64,000 nt of DNA, taken from positions 62,001 to 126,000 of the forward strand of contig CANJLW010000003.1 of assembly GCA_947475245.1 (NCBI GenBank), given 5' to 3'. Both the position numbers and the translations under genes were made by a program. This document shows, one piece after another, positions 27,408-35,224 of this stretch (positions within the stretch are counted from its first letter, which is position 1; each line of letters starts with the position of its first letter). Under the pieces are notes generated by a model. It saw only the letters and a list, made by a program, of their open reading frames with translations. It did no database searches and had not been told where the DNA came from. This DNA is from Acetobacteraceae bacterium. Its GTDB lineage: Bacteria; Pseudomonadota; Alphaproteobacteria; Acetobacterales; Acetobacteraceae.

Positions 27408-28520
27408 ATGGCCGCCAACAAAAGACTGCTCATCCTGCCAGGCGACGGGATTGGCCCCGAGGTGATGCGCGAAGTCCGCCGCGTCATCGACTGGATGGAT
27501 CGCCGGCGCATGGTCAGCTTCGACCTGTCGGAAGACTATGTCGGCGGCGCGTCCATCGACGCCAAGGGCACGCCGATCACCGACGCCACCCTGCAAGCCG
27601 CGAAAGACGCCGACGCCATCCTCTTCGGCTCCGTCGGCGGTCCCAAATGGGAAAAGCTCGGCTTTGACATGCGGCCGGAAATCGCGATCCTGCGCCTGCG
27701 CAAGGAACTCGACCTGTTCGCCAATCTGCGCCCCGCCATCGTGCTCGATCCCCTGGTGGATGCATCCACCTTGAAGCCCGACGTGGTGCGCGGACTCGAC
27801 ATCATGATCGTTCGGGAAAGCACCGGCGGCATCTATTTCGGCGAACCGCGCGGCGTGGAAACCCTGCCCGACGGGCAAAAGCGCGGCTTCGACACCGAAA
27901 CCTACACGACGAACGAAATCGAACGCGTCGCCCGGGTCGCCTTCGATCTGGCCCGCAAGCGCCAGAACCGCGTGTGCAGCGTCGAAAAAGCCAACGTCAT
28001 GCAGTCCGGCCTGTTCTGGCGTCAGGTCGTCACCGACCTGCAAAAGCGCGAATACCCGGATGTCGAGCTGTCCCACATGTACGCGGACAACTGTGCCATG
28101 CAATTGGTGCGTAACCCGCGCCAGTTCGATGTCATCGTGACGTCCAACATCTTCGGCGATCTGCTGTCCGACCTCGCTTCCATGCTGACCGGCAGCCTGG
28201 GCATGCTGCCCTCCGCCACGCTGGGTGCCGTACAGCCCTCCGGCAAGCGTCACGCCTTGTATGAGCCGATTCACGGCAGCGCGCCGGATATCGCCGGCAA
28301 GGGCGTCGCCAACCCGATCGCGCAGATGCTCAGCTTCGCCATGCTGCTGCGCTTCTCCTTCGGCATGGACGAAGACGCGCTGCTGGTCGAAACCGCCTGC
28401 ACCAACGTCCTGAAAAACGGCCTGCGCACGGCCGATATCATGGCCGCCGGCTCCGCGCGCGTCGGCACCAGCGTGATGGGCGAATCGATCCTCAGAGAAT
28501 TGGATAAACTCGCCGCATAG
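27408..28520 (+). CDS. leuB: 3-isopropylmalate dehydrogenase
   Basis: 370 residues. [17 protein letters not shown] is the N-terminal signature. [27 protein letters not shown] (substrate site, about 138-153), [19 protein letters not shown] with its catalytic Asp, and [19 protein letters not shown] (NAD site) follow. It oxidatively decarboxylates 3-isopropylmalate. Last leu gene here; a tRNA-Arg follows. leuA is not in the window. Confidence 0.97.
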   Translation: MAANKRLLILPGDGIGPEVMREVRRVIDWMDRRRMVSFDLSEDYVGGASIDAKGTPITDATLQAAKDADAILFGSVGGPKWEKLGFDMRPEIAILRLRKELDLFANLRPAIVLDPLVDASTLKPDVVRGLDIMIVRESTGGIYFGEPRGVETLPDGQKRGFDTETYTTNEIERVARVAFDLARKRQNRVCSVEKANVMQSGLFWRQVVTDLQKREYPDVELSHMYADNCAMQLVRNPRQFDVIVTSNIFGDLLSDLASMLTGSLGMLPSATLGAVQPSGKRHALYEPIHGSAPDIAGKGVANPIAQMLSFAMLLRFSFGMDEDALLVETACTNVLKNGLRTADIMAAGSARVGTSVMGESILRELDKLAA

Positions 28521-28523
28521 GAC

Positions 28524-28552
28524 TTGCTCTCCGGCGGGGGTTCGGCTACATC
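28524..28552 (+). promoter_or_regulatory. Promoter of tRNA-Arg(ACG)
   Basis: TTGCTC (28524-28529), 15 bp, then GCTACATC (28545-28552), a full match to the GCtANAWC -10 described for Caulobacter housekeeping promoters. The tRNA begins 14 bases later. The same bases include part of an inverted repeat GGCGGGG/CCCCGCC (28533-28539, 28552-28558) that may also end the leu transcript. Confidence 0.6.
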
Positions 28553-28565
28553 CCCGCCCCTGACT

Positions 28566-28642
28566 GCGCCCGTAGCTCAATTGGATAGAGCACCAGACTA
28601 CGAATCTGGGGGTTGGAGGTTCGAGTCCTTCCGGGCGCGCCA
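28566..28642 (+). tRNA. tRNA-Arg, anticodon ACG
   Basis: 77 bases with encoded CCA. Acceptor GCGCCCG/CGGGCGC, discriminator G. D arm GCTC/GAGC. Anticodon stem CCAGA/TCTGG with loop CTACGAA, so anticodon ACG (A34 normally edited to inosine by TadA). T arm GGAGG/CCTTC with loop TTCGAGT. Reads the CGN box, mainly CGU/CGC/CGA. Confidence 0.95.
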
Positions 28643-28670
28643 GTCTTTCCGCAAAACATCCCGACCAACG

Positions 28671-30014
28671 TCATTCCGTCAGTTCGGCGTCGTCCGGCCC
28701 AACGCGCAAAATCCGCGCGATCTGCTCCATCGCCCCGCGCAGCGTCACATGATCCGGCTGCCCCAACGCAATCCGCACCGCGTTCGGCGCATGGCCCGGC
28801 ACCACGGTAAACGCGCTGGACGCCGTGATGGCGATCCCCTCCCGCGCCGCCGCCGCCACGAAGGCGTCGGACCGCCACCCATCCGGTAACCGCAGCCAGA
28901 CGTGATACGACCGGCTGTCGCCCGACCAGGAAAACCCGCCCAGCGCGTCCGCCACGATCTTGTGCCGCACCGGCGCGTCCAGGCGCTTCAACCTTTGTAT
29001 CTCCGCCACGGTCCCGTCGGCCATCAGCGCCGAACCGATATCCAGCGCCATGCCCGGCGCCGACCATGCGCCGGCGCGGACGGTCGCCGATGCCCGACTC
29101 CACAACGCCCGCGGCACCGACAGCAGGCCCAGCCCAATCCCCGGCGCCACCCGCTTGGACAGCGAATCGACGCACAGACACAAATCCGGCGCCAGGGCGC
29201 TTAACGGCGTCTCGTCGGCGAGGAAGCCGTAAACCAGATCCTCGATCACAAAGACACCCAACGCCCGCGCGGTCTCGATCAGTGCCTCTCGCCGAACCCG
29301 CGACATCGAATGCCCCAGGGGATTGTGCAGGACGGGCTGCACATAGATCGCCGACAGCGCGCCCGCCTGATGCGCCTTGACGATCCCGTCGGGCAGCACG
29401 CCCTCCTGATCCATCGCAATCGGCACGAGCGTGACGCCGCAGCGCGCGGCAATCGCCTTGACCAGCGGATAGGTCACCGCCTCCACCGCCACGCGCCCGC
29501 CGATCGGCGCCAGCGTGGCGATCGCGGCGGCCAGCGATTGTCGCCCGCTGCCGGTGAACAACAGCGACTCCGGTTCGGGCGACCAATGGCGAGAGGACAG
29601 AAACGCCGCCGTCGTCGACCGTGCCGCCCGCAAGCGCGCGAGCGAAATCGGCCGCATCGAGGCATCGACCCGATCGGCGCGTTGAAATGGCGCGAGTGAG
29701 CGGGCAATCAGCGCCGACTGCGCCTCGACACGCGGGAAGTTGAATTCCAGATCGACACGCCGATCGCCGGCCTCCGCGCCGACCGAGGCGGCGGACGGCG
29801 TCGGTTCGGCCACGAACGTCCCACGACCGATTTCCCCGACCGCCAGGCCGCGTCGCAGCAGCTCCGTATAAACCCGACTCGCGGTCGAGACGGCGATCCC
29901 CTGCTCGAACGCAAAGACGCGCTGCGGCGGCAGACGATCGCCGGGCTTCAGGCGTCCGGCGGCGATCGCCGTGGCCAATGCCTCGACATGGGTGAGATAG
30001 GCCGCTGTCGACAT
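28671..30014 (-). CDS. MocR-type regulator (GntR HTH fused to aminotransferase-like domain)
   Basis: 447 residues. The N-terminal GntR winged helix (about 1-75) contains LKPGDRLPPQRVFAFEQGIA and STASRVYTELLRRG. The rest is a fold-type I aminotransferase domain with VDSLSKRVAPGIGLG carrying the PLP-lysine (about 270-284). Such proteins use bound PLP adducts as a signal and usually activate a divergent gene. Here the divergent gene encodes a PLP-dependent threonine-dehydratase-like enzyme. ATG 30014 gives a normal N-terminus; the frame continues to GTG 30065, which would cross the putative operator. Confidence 0.88.
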   Translation of the reverse strand: MSTAAYLTHVEALATAIAAGRLKPGDRLPPQRVFAFEQGIAVSTASRVYTELLRRGLAVGEIGRGTFVAEPTPSAASVGAEAGDRRVDLEFNFPRVEAQSALIARSLAPFQRADRVDASMRPISLARLRAARSTTAAFLSSRHWSPEPESLLFTGSGRQSLAAAIATLAPIGGRVAVEAVTYPLVKAIAARCGVTLVPIAMDQEGVLPDGIVKAHQAGALSAIYVQPVLHNPLGHSMSRVRREALIETARALGVFVIEDLVYGFLADETPLSALAPDLCLCVDSLSKRVAPGIGLGLLSVPRALWSRASATVRAGAWSAPGMALDIGSALMADGTVAEIQRLKRLDAPVRHKIVADALGGFSWSGDSRSYHVWLRLPDGWRSDAFVAAAAREGIAITASSAFTVVPGHAPNAVRIALGQPDHVTLRGAMEQIARILRVGPDDAELTE

Positions 30015-30031
30015 TATTGCACCGAGTTCAA

Positions 30032-30063
30032 TGTATCGATTGATCCGAGATTTGTACTGGATC
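30032..30063. promoter_or_regulatory. Candidate MocR operator: direct repeat with 21-bp phasing
   Basis: TGTATCGATTGATC (30032-30045) and TGTACTGGATC (30053-30063) share TGTA...GATC, with starts 21 bp apart, about two helical turns, in the MocR/dehydratase divergent region. MocR proteins typically bind paired direct repeats. Inferred. Confidence 0.4.
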
Positions 30064-30128
30064 ACAGATTATGCCGCAAGCAACGATCCACTCCCCCAAT
30101 CCCCCCGGATCAATCGACAGAGGATACG

Positions 30129-31130
30129 ATGACGACCACCATCGATCTGCTCGGCTTCGCCGATATCGAAGACGCCGCCGCACGAATCGCATCGGTTTGC
30201 GTCAGAACACCCCTGCTGGAATCCCCCGCCATCAACGAGTTGCTCGGCGGTCGGCTGTTCCTGAAGGCCGAAAGCCTGCAAACAACGGGATCGTTCAAAC
30301 TGCGCGGCGCATTGAACCGCCTCGCGGCGCTGACCCCATACGAACGGGAAAAAGGCGTCGCCGCCCGTTCCTCCGGCAATCACGGCCTCGCCATCGCCCA
30401 TTGCGCCAGGCTGCTGAAACTGCGCGCCGTGGTGATTGCTCCGAGAAGTGCTCCGCGTGCAAAGATCGATCGTATTGCAAGCCTGGGCACCGAGATCGTG
30501 CTGGTGGACGATATCCATCAACTCGCCGCGGTGGCCGATCGGATCGTGCGCGACCGCAATCTGGTCCTTGTCCCACCCGCCGACGATCCCTGGATCGTCG
30601 CGGGGGCCGGCACCGTCGGGCTTGAAGTCGTCGAACAGGCCCATGCCGCCCGCACCACCCTCGACGCGCTCCTGGTCGGCTGCTCCGGCGGCGGCCTGAC
30701 CGCCGGCTGCGTCGTGGCGCTCGACACCATGTCGCCCACCACATCCGTGGTCGCGGTCGAACCGGCGGGCTTCGCCAAAATGGCTCGCTCCATCGCGGCG
30801 GGACGCCGGATCGACAACACGGCCGACAACACCCCGGCCGGTCACACGATCTGCGACGCGCTCAGCGGCCCCTATACCGCCGCCCTGCCGTTCGAAATCG
30901 TCCGCGACATCGGCATGGCCCCGCCTTTGGCCGTCACCGATGCCGAGGTCAGACATGCCATGCGGGTCGCCTTCGCCGAGTTCGGCCTGTCGGTCGAACC
31001 CGGCGGTGCCGCCGCCTTGGCTGCGGTCCTGTCAGGCCGATTCCCGTTGCAAGGCCGATCCGTCGCGGTCGTGCTGTCCGGGCGCAACGTCGATGCCGAT
31101 CTGGCCGGCGCAATCCTCGGCGGCGCATAG
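30129..31130 (+). CDS. Threonine dehydratase-like PLP enzyme
   Basis: 333 residues of fold-type II. SLQTTGSFKLRGALNRL (about 50-66) carries the PLP lysine, SSGNHGLAIAH binds the phosphate side, and VGCSGGGLTAG is the glycine loop (about 180-190). It lacks the C-terminal ACT-like regulatory domain of biosynthetic IlvA, so it belongs with catabolic threonine/serine or hydroxyaspartate dehydratases or racemases. AGAGGATACG precedes ATG 30129. Divergent from a MocR regulator that probably controls it. Confidence 0.88.
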   Translation: MTTTIDLLGFADIEDAAARIASVCVRTPLLESPAINELLGGRLFLKAESLQTTGSFKLRGALNRLAALTPYEREKGVAARSSGNHGLAIAHCARLLKLRAVVIAPRSAPRAKIDRIASLGTEIVLVDDIHQLAAVADRIVRDRNLVLVPPADDPWIVAGAGTVGLEVVEQAHAARTTLDALLVGCSGGGLTAGCVVALDTMSPTTSVVAVEPAGFAKMARSIAAGRRIDNTADNTPAGHTICDALSGPYTAALPFEIVRDIGMAPPLAVTDAEVRHAMRVAFAEFGLSVEPGGAAALAAVLSGRFPLQGRSVAVVLSGRNVDADLAGAILGGA

Positions 31131-31153
31131 CCGCCGAGGACCAAACGCGCGTT

Positions 31154-32305
31154 CTACCGCGGCGCGGTGCCGATCCCCGCGGGACCGCCGCTGACCTTGA
31201 TCGCCCCGCGCGGAGTCAGCGACTTGCCGTCAAAGCCGAAGACCTGGATCTCCTGCTCCACCATGCACTGAACCAGCAACGTCTTGCTGTCCTTGCTCCA
31301 CGCCGCGCCCTGGCACCAATGCCCGACTTTCGCCTCCGCCACCTTCCGGAACTTCATGCCCTGCACGGCATAAACCGATGCCAGCCCATGCGGATTCAGA
31401 AACGGGGAGCCCGCCGGCTTGTTGGAACCGTTCATCACGGTGACGACGACATGCTTGCCGTCCGGCGCGACGGTCATGCCTTCCGGCGTCTGACCGACGG
31501 AGATGGTGTCGACCACGCGCGGCGGCACCGCCTTGATGTCGATCAGGCTCATGGTATCGGAATCGCCGCCGCCCATGCCGATATTGGTCGTCGCCGCCCA
31601 AAGCCCGCTGGAGCTCACGCCGACCGGATACGGCTTCAACCCGGCATGCACATCCCGCTTGGTATATTCGACCGAGGGGCCGTTAATCGCCAGGACCGAA
31701 ACCTTGTGATCGCCGTCGCGCGTCACCAGCGCCATCTTCCCATCCGGCGTGAACGCCACCGCGCTCGGCCCCGACTTGGGATCGCCGATCGTCACCTTGC
31801 CCGCCGGCATCAGCTTGTTGCCGGCGATCATGAACACCGAAACCGTGCCCTCCAACCGATTGGCCACCAGCGCCAGCGTGCCCTCTCGGTTGATATCGAC
31901 GCCCGACGCCCCCGCGCCGGTTTCATGCGTCGCGATGACCTTCGGCGGCGACGCCTTCAGGTCCAGCACGCTGACGATATTGTGCCCGATCACCTTCTTC
32001 GGATCGGCCGGGTCCAGCTTCGTCGCGGCGGTCACCAACGCAAACGATTCGTCCTTCGCGACCGCCACGCTCGACGGCGGGCCAACCAGGCTCGTCGGCA
32101 TCTCGATCGTCGCGACGACCTTGGGCGGAGACACGTTCAGATTGATGATGCTGACGTTATCCGCCGCCGGCTTGTCCGGAACCACGTTCACGCCGTTGAT
32201 CAGCACGCCCTTGCCGTCATTGGCGGACACGACAAGCTGAGCGGATGCCGCGACGGACATCATCGTCAAAATCCCGGCGGCGACGCCGGTTACGCGGTAC
32301 TTCAT
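31154..32305 (-). CDS. Secreted beta-propeller (YncE-like) protein
   Basis: 383 residues. A signal peptide (MKYRVTGVAAGILTMMSVAASAQ) is followed by repeated blade motifs such as VSIINLNVSPPKVVATIE, VSVLDLKASPPKVIATHE and MSLIDIKAVPPRVVDTIS, a seven-bladed lactonase/cytochrome-cd1-like propeller. Function unknown; family members are often periplasmic partners of metabolic loci. ATG 32305 is preferred over ATG 32311 because AAGGGAGA is then correctly spaced. Last gene of a three-gene minus-strand set. Confidence 0.82.
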   Translation of the reverse strand: MKYRVTGVAAGILTMMSVAASAQLVVSANDGKGVLINGVNVVPDKPAADNVSIINLNVSPPKVVATIEMPTSLVGPPSSVAVAKDESFALVTAATKLDPADPKKVIGHNIVSVLDLKASPPKVIATHETGAGASGVDINREGTLALVANRLEGTVSVFMIAGNKLMPAGKVTIGDPKSGPSAVAFTPDGKMALVTRDGDHKVSVLAINGPSVEYTKRDVHAGLKPYPVGVSSSGLWAATTNIGMGGGDSDTMSLIDIKAVPPRVVDTISVGQTPEGMTVAPDGKHVVVTVMNGSNKPAGSPFLNPHGLASVYAVQGMKFRKVAEAKVGHWCQGAAWSKDSKTLLVQCMVEQEIQVFGFDGKSLTPRGAIKVSGGPAGIGTAPR

Positions 32306-32367
32306 GGCCATTCTCCCTTGTTTTCAGCGACGCGCGTTGCCCGCGCGCCGGTCGACACCTCTGGGTT

Positions 32368-33942
32368 TCAACTACCCTCGCGACGAACGTTCCAGAACAC
32401 ATGCAAGCCGTTGTGCAACACGCCCTTCAGATTGGATCGATACGCGTTCGGCGCCGAAAACTGCCCCAGGAACATCTGCGGCGCCTGGTCCAGAACGCGA
32501 ATTTGCATCTCCTCCGCCAAAGCCAACCGCTTCTTCGGATCGGCCTCGACCTCGAACCGGGAAACCAGCGCCGGCATCTCCGGATCGCAATTCCAACCCG
32601 GATACGATCCGCCGCAGCTATAGGCTGTCGTGTAATGCGACAGCGGGTTGATCATGTCGTACCCGCTCCACACGACCGGCATCAGGCTCCATCCGCCCTG
32701 CTCCACCGGTGCCTTCAGCAGCCGCCGTTGCGCCTGGGAACTGTAATCCGACGAAACGACATCCAGATTGAACCCTGCTCGGCGCAACTGCTCGATCACC
32801 ACCAACGTGATCGGATTGATCAAGGCGGAATCCGTGCTGTGCAGCAACACGACCCGCTCATTCTTGTACCCCGCCTCCTTCAGCAGCGCCCGCGCCTTCT
32901 CGGCGCTCGGCTTGCGCAACCGCTCGACGCCCACTTCGGTCGCATAAGGCCCGCCGCAGAGGAAAATCGACTGGCAGAACGGCAGATACATGTCGTCCGG
33001 CAGGCCCAGGCCGACCATGATTTCCTGCTGATCCAGCGCGATCTGCGCCGCGCGGCGGATGCGGACATCGTTGAACGGCGGCTGAATGTTGTTGATCGAC
33101 AGGCCCCCGGTGATCTGCGCGATCGCCGGCAGACGCACGACGCTGATGTTCGGGTCCTTGCGCAGCAGCGCCACGTAGTCGATCGGCAAAACCTCCAGGT
33201 AATCGATCCCGCCGGTTTGCAGCGCCGCCACCTTCGTCGCCGGGTCCGGCATGCTGACAAGCTCGATCGAGTCGAAATGCACGACCTTCCCGCCCGCCAA
33301 CCCGTCGGCGGGCTCCGACCGAGGCTTATAGGCGGCATTGCGGCGGAAGATCGCCTTGTCGCCGGGACGCCACTCATCCCGCCGGAACGTGAATGGCCCC
33401 GAACCCATCACCTCCACATTCGGCTTGCTTGGCTCGTTCGCCGCCATCCGCGCGGGCATCATGAACGGCACGATCGCATTGGGCTTGCCGATGGCCTCGA
33501 TCACAAACGCAAAGGGACGCGACAACTCCAACGTGAAGCTGCGCGCATCGACCACGCGCAGGTCCTTCGTCGCGCTCATCAACTGCTTGCCGAAACCGTC
33601 GATCTTCGCCCAGCGCCGCAGCGAGGCGACGCAATCCTCCGCCGTGACCGGTGCCCCGTCATGCCAGGCCAGACCCGGACGCAAGGTGAAGGTCCAGCGC
33701 AGCCGATCGTCGTCGACCTTCCAGGATTCCAGCATTTGCGGGTGAAACACCCCCTTGGAATCCATCGCGATCAGCGTGTCGTAAACCATGTAGCCGAACG
33801 CACGCGTAACCGTCGCCGTCGTCGAATGCGGATCGAGCACCTGAAGCTCGATATTCATCACCGCCCGCAGCGGTTTTTGTTGCGCCGACAACGACGACGC
33901 GAAAGACATCAGAACGGCCGCGAGGCATAAAATCCGGCGCAT
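32368..33942 (-). CDS. ABC transporter substrate-binding protein, peptide/nickel family 5
   Basis: 524 residues with signal peptide MRRILCLAAVLMSFASSLSAQ. DTLIAMDSKGVFHPQMLESW, WTFTLRPGLAWHDGAPVTAEDC (about 80-101), MGSGPFTFRRDEW and VRIRRAAQIALDQQEIM (about 295-311) are the usual DppA/OppA-type landmarks. It captures a peptide or other small solute in the periplasm. No permease or ATPase genes are adjacent, so it must use a transporter encoded elsewhere. It begins 6 bp after the oxygenase gene stop. Confidence 0.93.
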   Translation of the reverse strand: MRRILCLAAVLMSFASSLSAQQKPLRAVMNIELQVLDPHSTTATVTRAFGYMVYDTLIAMDSKGVFHPQMLESWKVDDDRLRWTFTLRPGLAWHDGAPVTAEDCVASLRRWAKIDGFGKQLMSATKDLRVVDARSFTLELSRPFAFVIEAIGKPNAIVPFMMPARMAANEPSKPNVEVMGSGPFTFRRDEWRPGDKAIFRRNAAYKPRSEPADGLAGGKVVHFDSIELVSMPDPATKVAALQTGGIDYLEVLPIDYVALLRKDPNISVVRLPAIAQITGGLSINNIQPPFNDVRIRRAAQIALDQQEIMVGLGLPDDMYLPFCQSIFLCGGPYATEVGVERLRKPSAEKARALLKEAGYKNERVVLLHSTDSALINPITLVVIEQLRRAGFNLDVVSSDYSSQAQRRLLKAPVEQGGWSLMPVVWSGYDMINPLSHYTTAYSCGGSYPGWNCDPEMPALVSRFEVEADPKKRLALAEEMQIRVLDQAPQMFLGQFSAPNAYRSNLKGVLHNGLHVFWNVRREGS

Positions 33943-33948
33943 CGCGCG

Positions 33949-34965
33949 TTACTCCGCCGCCTGGGTTTCCGCCGGCTTTCGCCGGTGGTCGAAATTCGTC
34001 ATGTTCAGTTTCCGACGGTGATCGGCATACAGCAGCGGCTCGTACTTCGCCGGATTATCCGCGCTGACGCACGGGTCGACCGGACGGATCACCGCATCCA
34101 GACCCGGCCCGAAGAAGAACGGAATGGCATGACGCAGCGCATTGTTCGCGTTGACGACGCGATGCGGCGTCGGAATGTAGCGATCGTTGGAATACCGCCC
34201 CAGCATCTCTCCGGTATTGACCACGAACGTGCCGGGAATGGCGGGCGGTCGGATCCACTCGCCCTCCCGCGTGCGCACTTCCAGACCCGGCAGCTTCGAT
34301 TGCGCCAGCAGCGTCAGGAAATTGGTGTCGATATGCGGCGCGAAACCGAACTGATTATCCTCCGCCCCGTCATGCGACGGATAGCGGATCAGCCGCAGTG
34401 TGCAGGTCGGTTCCGCGCCGAAATCCCGCTCGAAGTAATCCGGCGCGACGCCCAGCGACGTCCCGACGGCGGAAACCATCGCGCGCGCCAACGGCCGCAT
34501 CGCGTTGCAATACGCCATCGTCGCCGCCTTGAACGCGGGCATGTCGGCGGGCCAGCGGTTCAGCCCATACAGCGGATCGCCGGCCAGAATGCGCGGATCG
34601 TCCGCCGCCAAATCCGTCACGATATAGAAACTCTCGCTCAGGTTCGGCTTGGTGTTGTTGTTGATCTTCGACGTGCGCACGATCTGCGCCCCATACGGCA
34701 GATAGCCGATGTTCAGATCGCCGATTTTGTGGGCCAGCTTGAAGTCTTCCGCGCGATCGAAAAACGACCCCGCCGCCGCGAACGTCGCGTCGATCAAGGC
34801 CTGATCGATGCCGTGATTGGCGATCACCAGAAATCCGGTGTCCTGACAGGTGCGGTCGATCTGCTCCGCCAACCGCTCCCGCGCGCCCGGCTCATTCGCG
34901 CGATACGGACCAATATCCAGAACCGGAATGCGTCCCTCTCTGTCGGAGATACTGATCTGGGTCAT
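33949..34965 (-). CDS. Isopenicillin-N-synthase-like 2-oxoglutarate/Fe(II) oxygenase
   Basis: 338 residues. The DIOX_N part (IPVLDIGPYR..., DRTCQDTGFLVIANHGID, about 12-60) precedes the jelly-roll core. GFAPHIDTNFLTLLAQ supplies the HxD iron ligands (about 210-212), and YIPTPHRVVNAN supplies the distal His (about 267), followed by RHAIPFFFGP. ATG 34965 with AAAAGGA upstream is chosen over upstream ATGs. It heads the oxygenase - binding protein - propeller set and is divergent from the AtuA operon. Substrate unknown. Confidence 0.88.
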   Translation of the reverse strand: MTQISISDREGRIPVLDIGPYRANEPGARERLAEQIDRTCQDTGFLVIANHGIDQALIDATFAAAGSFFDRAEDFKLAHKIGDLNIGYLPYGAQIVRTSKINNNTKPNLSESFYIVTDLAADDPRILAGDPLYGLNRWPADMPAFKAATMAYCNAMRPLARAMVSAVGTSLGVAPDYFERDFGAEPTCTLRLIRYPSHDGAEDNQFGFAPHIDTNFLTLLAQSKLPGLEVRTREGEWIRPPAIPGTFVVNTGEMLGRYSNDRYIPTPHRVVNANNALRHAIPFFFGPGLDAVIRPVDPCVSADNPAKYEPLLYADHRRKLNMTNFDHRRKPAETQAAE

Positions 34966-35033
34966 CGCACCGATCCTTTTCCGCATTCTGATGCAACAGC
35001 CTATCACGCGGACAAATCGGTTCAAGCGGACTT

Positions 35034-35149
35034 AAGGCAACGCCGACAAACACGTGCGTCTGCACGTCGGCGAAGTTGGCGTCAAAGACAATAACTTAGG
35101 GCTCGTTCAACACGATTGATCGATTCGACGATCGTGGAACAAGCCCTAA
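35034..35149 (+). repeat. 116-bp double-hairpin repeat, copy 1
   Basis: It begins AAGGCAACGCCGACAAA and ends AACAAGCCCTAA. It holds two inverted repeats: CGCCGAC...GTCGGCG, and TTAGGGCTCGTTCAAC...with GTGGAACAAGCCCTAA as its partner. The second copy (40347-40462) has the same length and orientation, with roughly 87% identity by eye. The pair brackets the operon 35201-40334. It lacks outer terminal inverted repeats and an open frame, so it is REP- or MITE-like. Confidence 0.85.
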
Positions 35150-35200
35150 GGTTGCGAAACCGCCGATAGTAGGGTGGATTGAAGCGGGAGAACGACGACC

Positions 35201-35224
35201 ATGACCACCGGAACGCACATATGA
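35201..35224 (+). CDS. Possible 7-codon leader peptide overlapping the AtuA-family gene
   Basis: ATG at 35201 preceded by AAGCGGGAG reads MTTGTHI and stops at TGA 35222, overlapping the ATG of the next gene (ATGA). The downstream ATG has no good ribosome site of its own, so coupling through this short frame is plausible. Confidence 0.35.
   Translation: MTTGTHI

Noticed and set aside
32245-33930. 561-codon plus-strand open frame
   Set aside because: Antisense to the ABC binding protein gene, which has signal peptide and family motifs.
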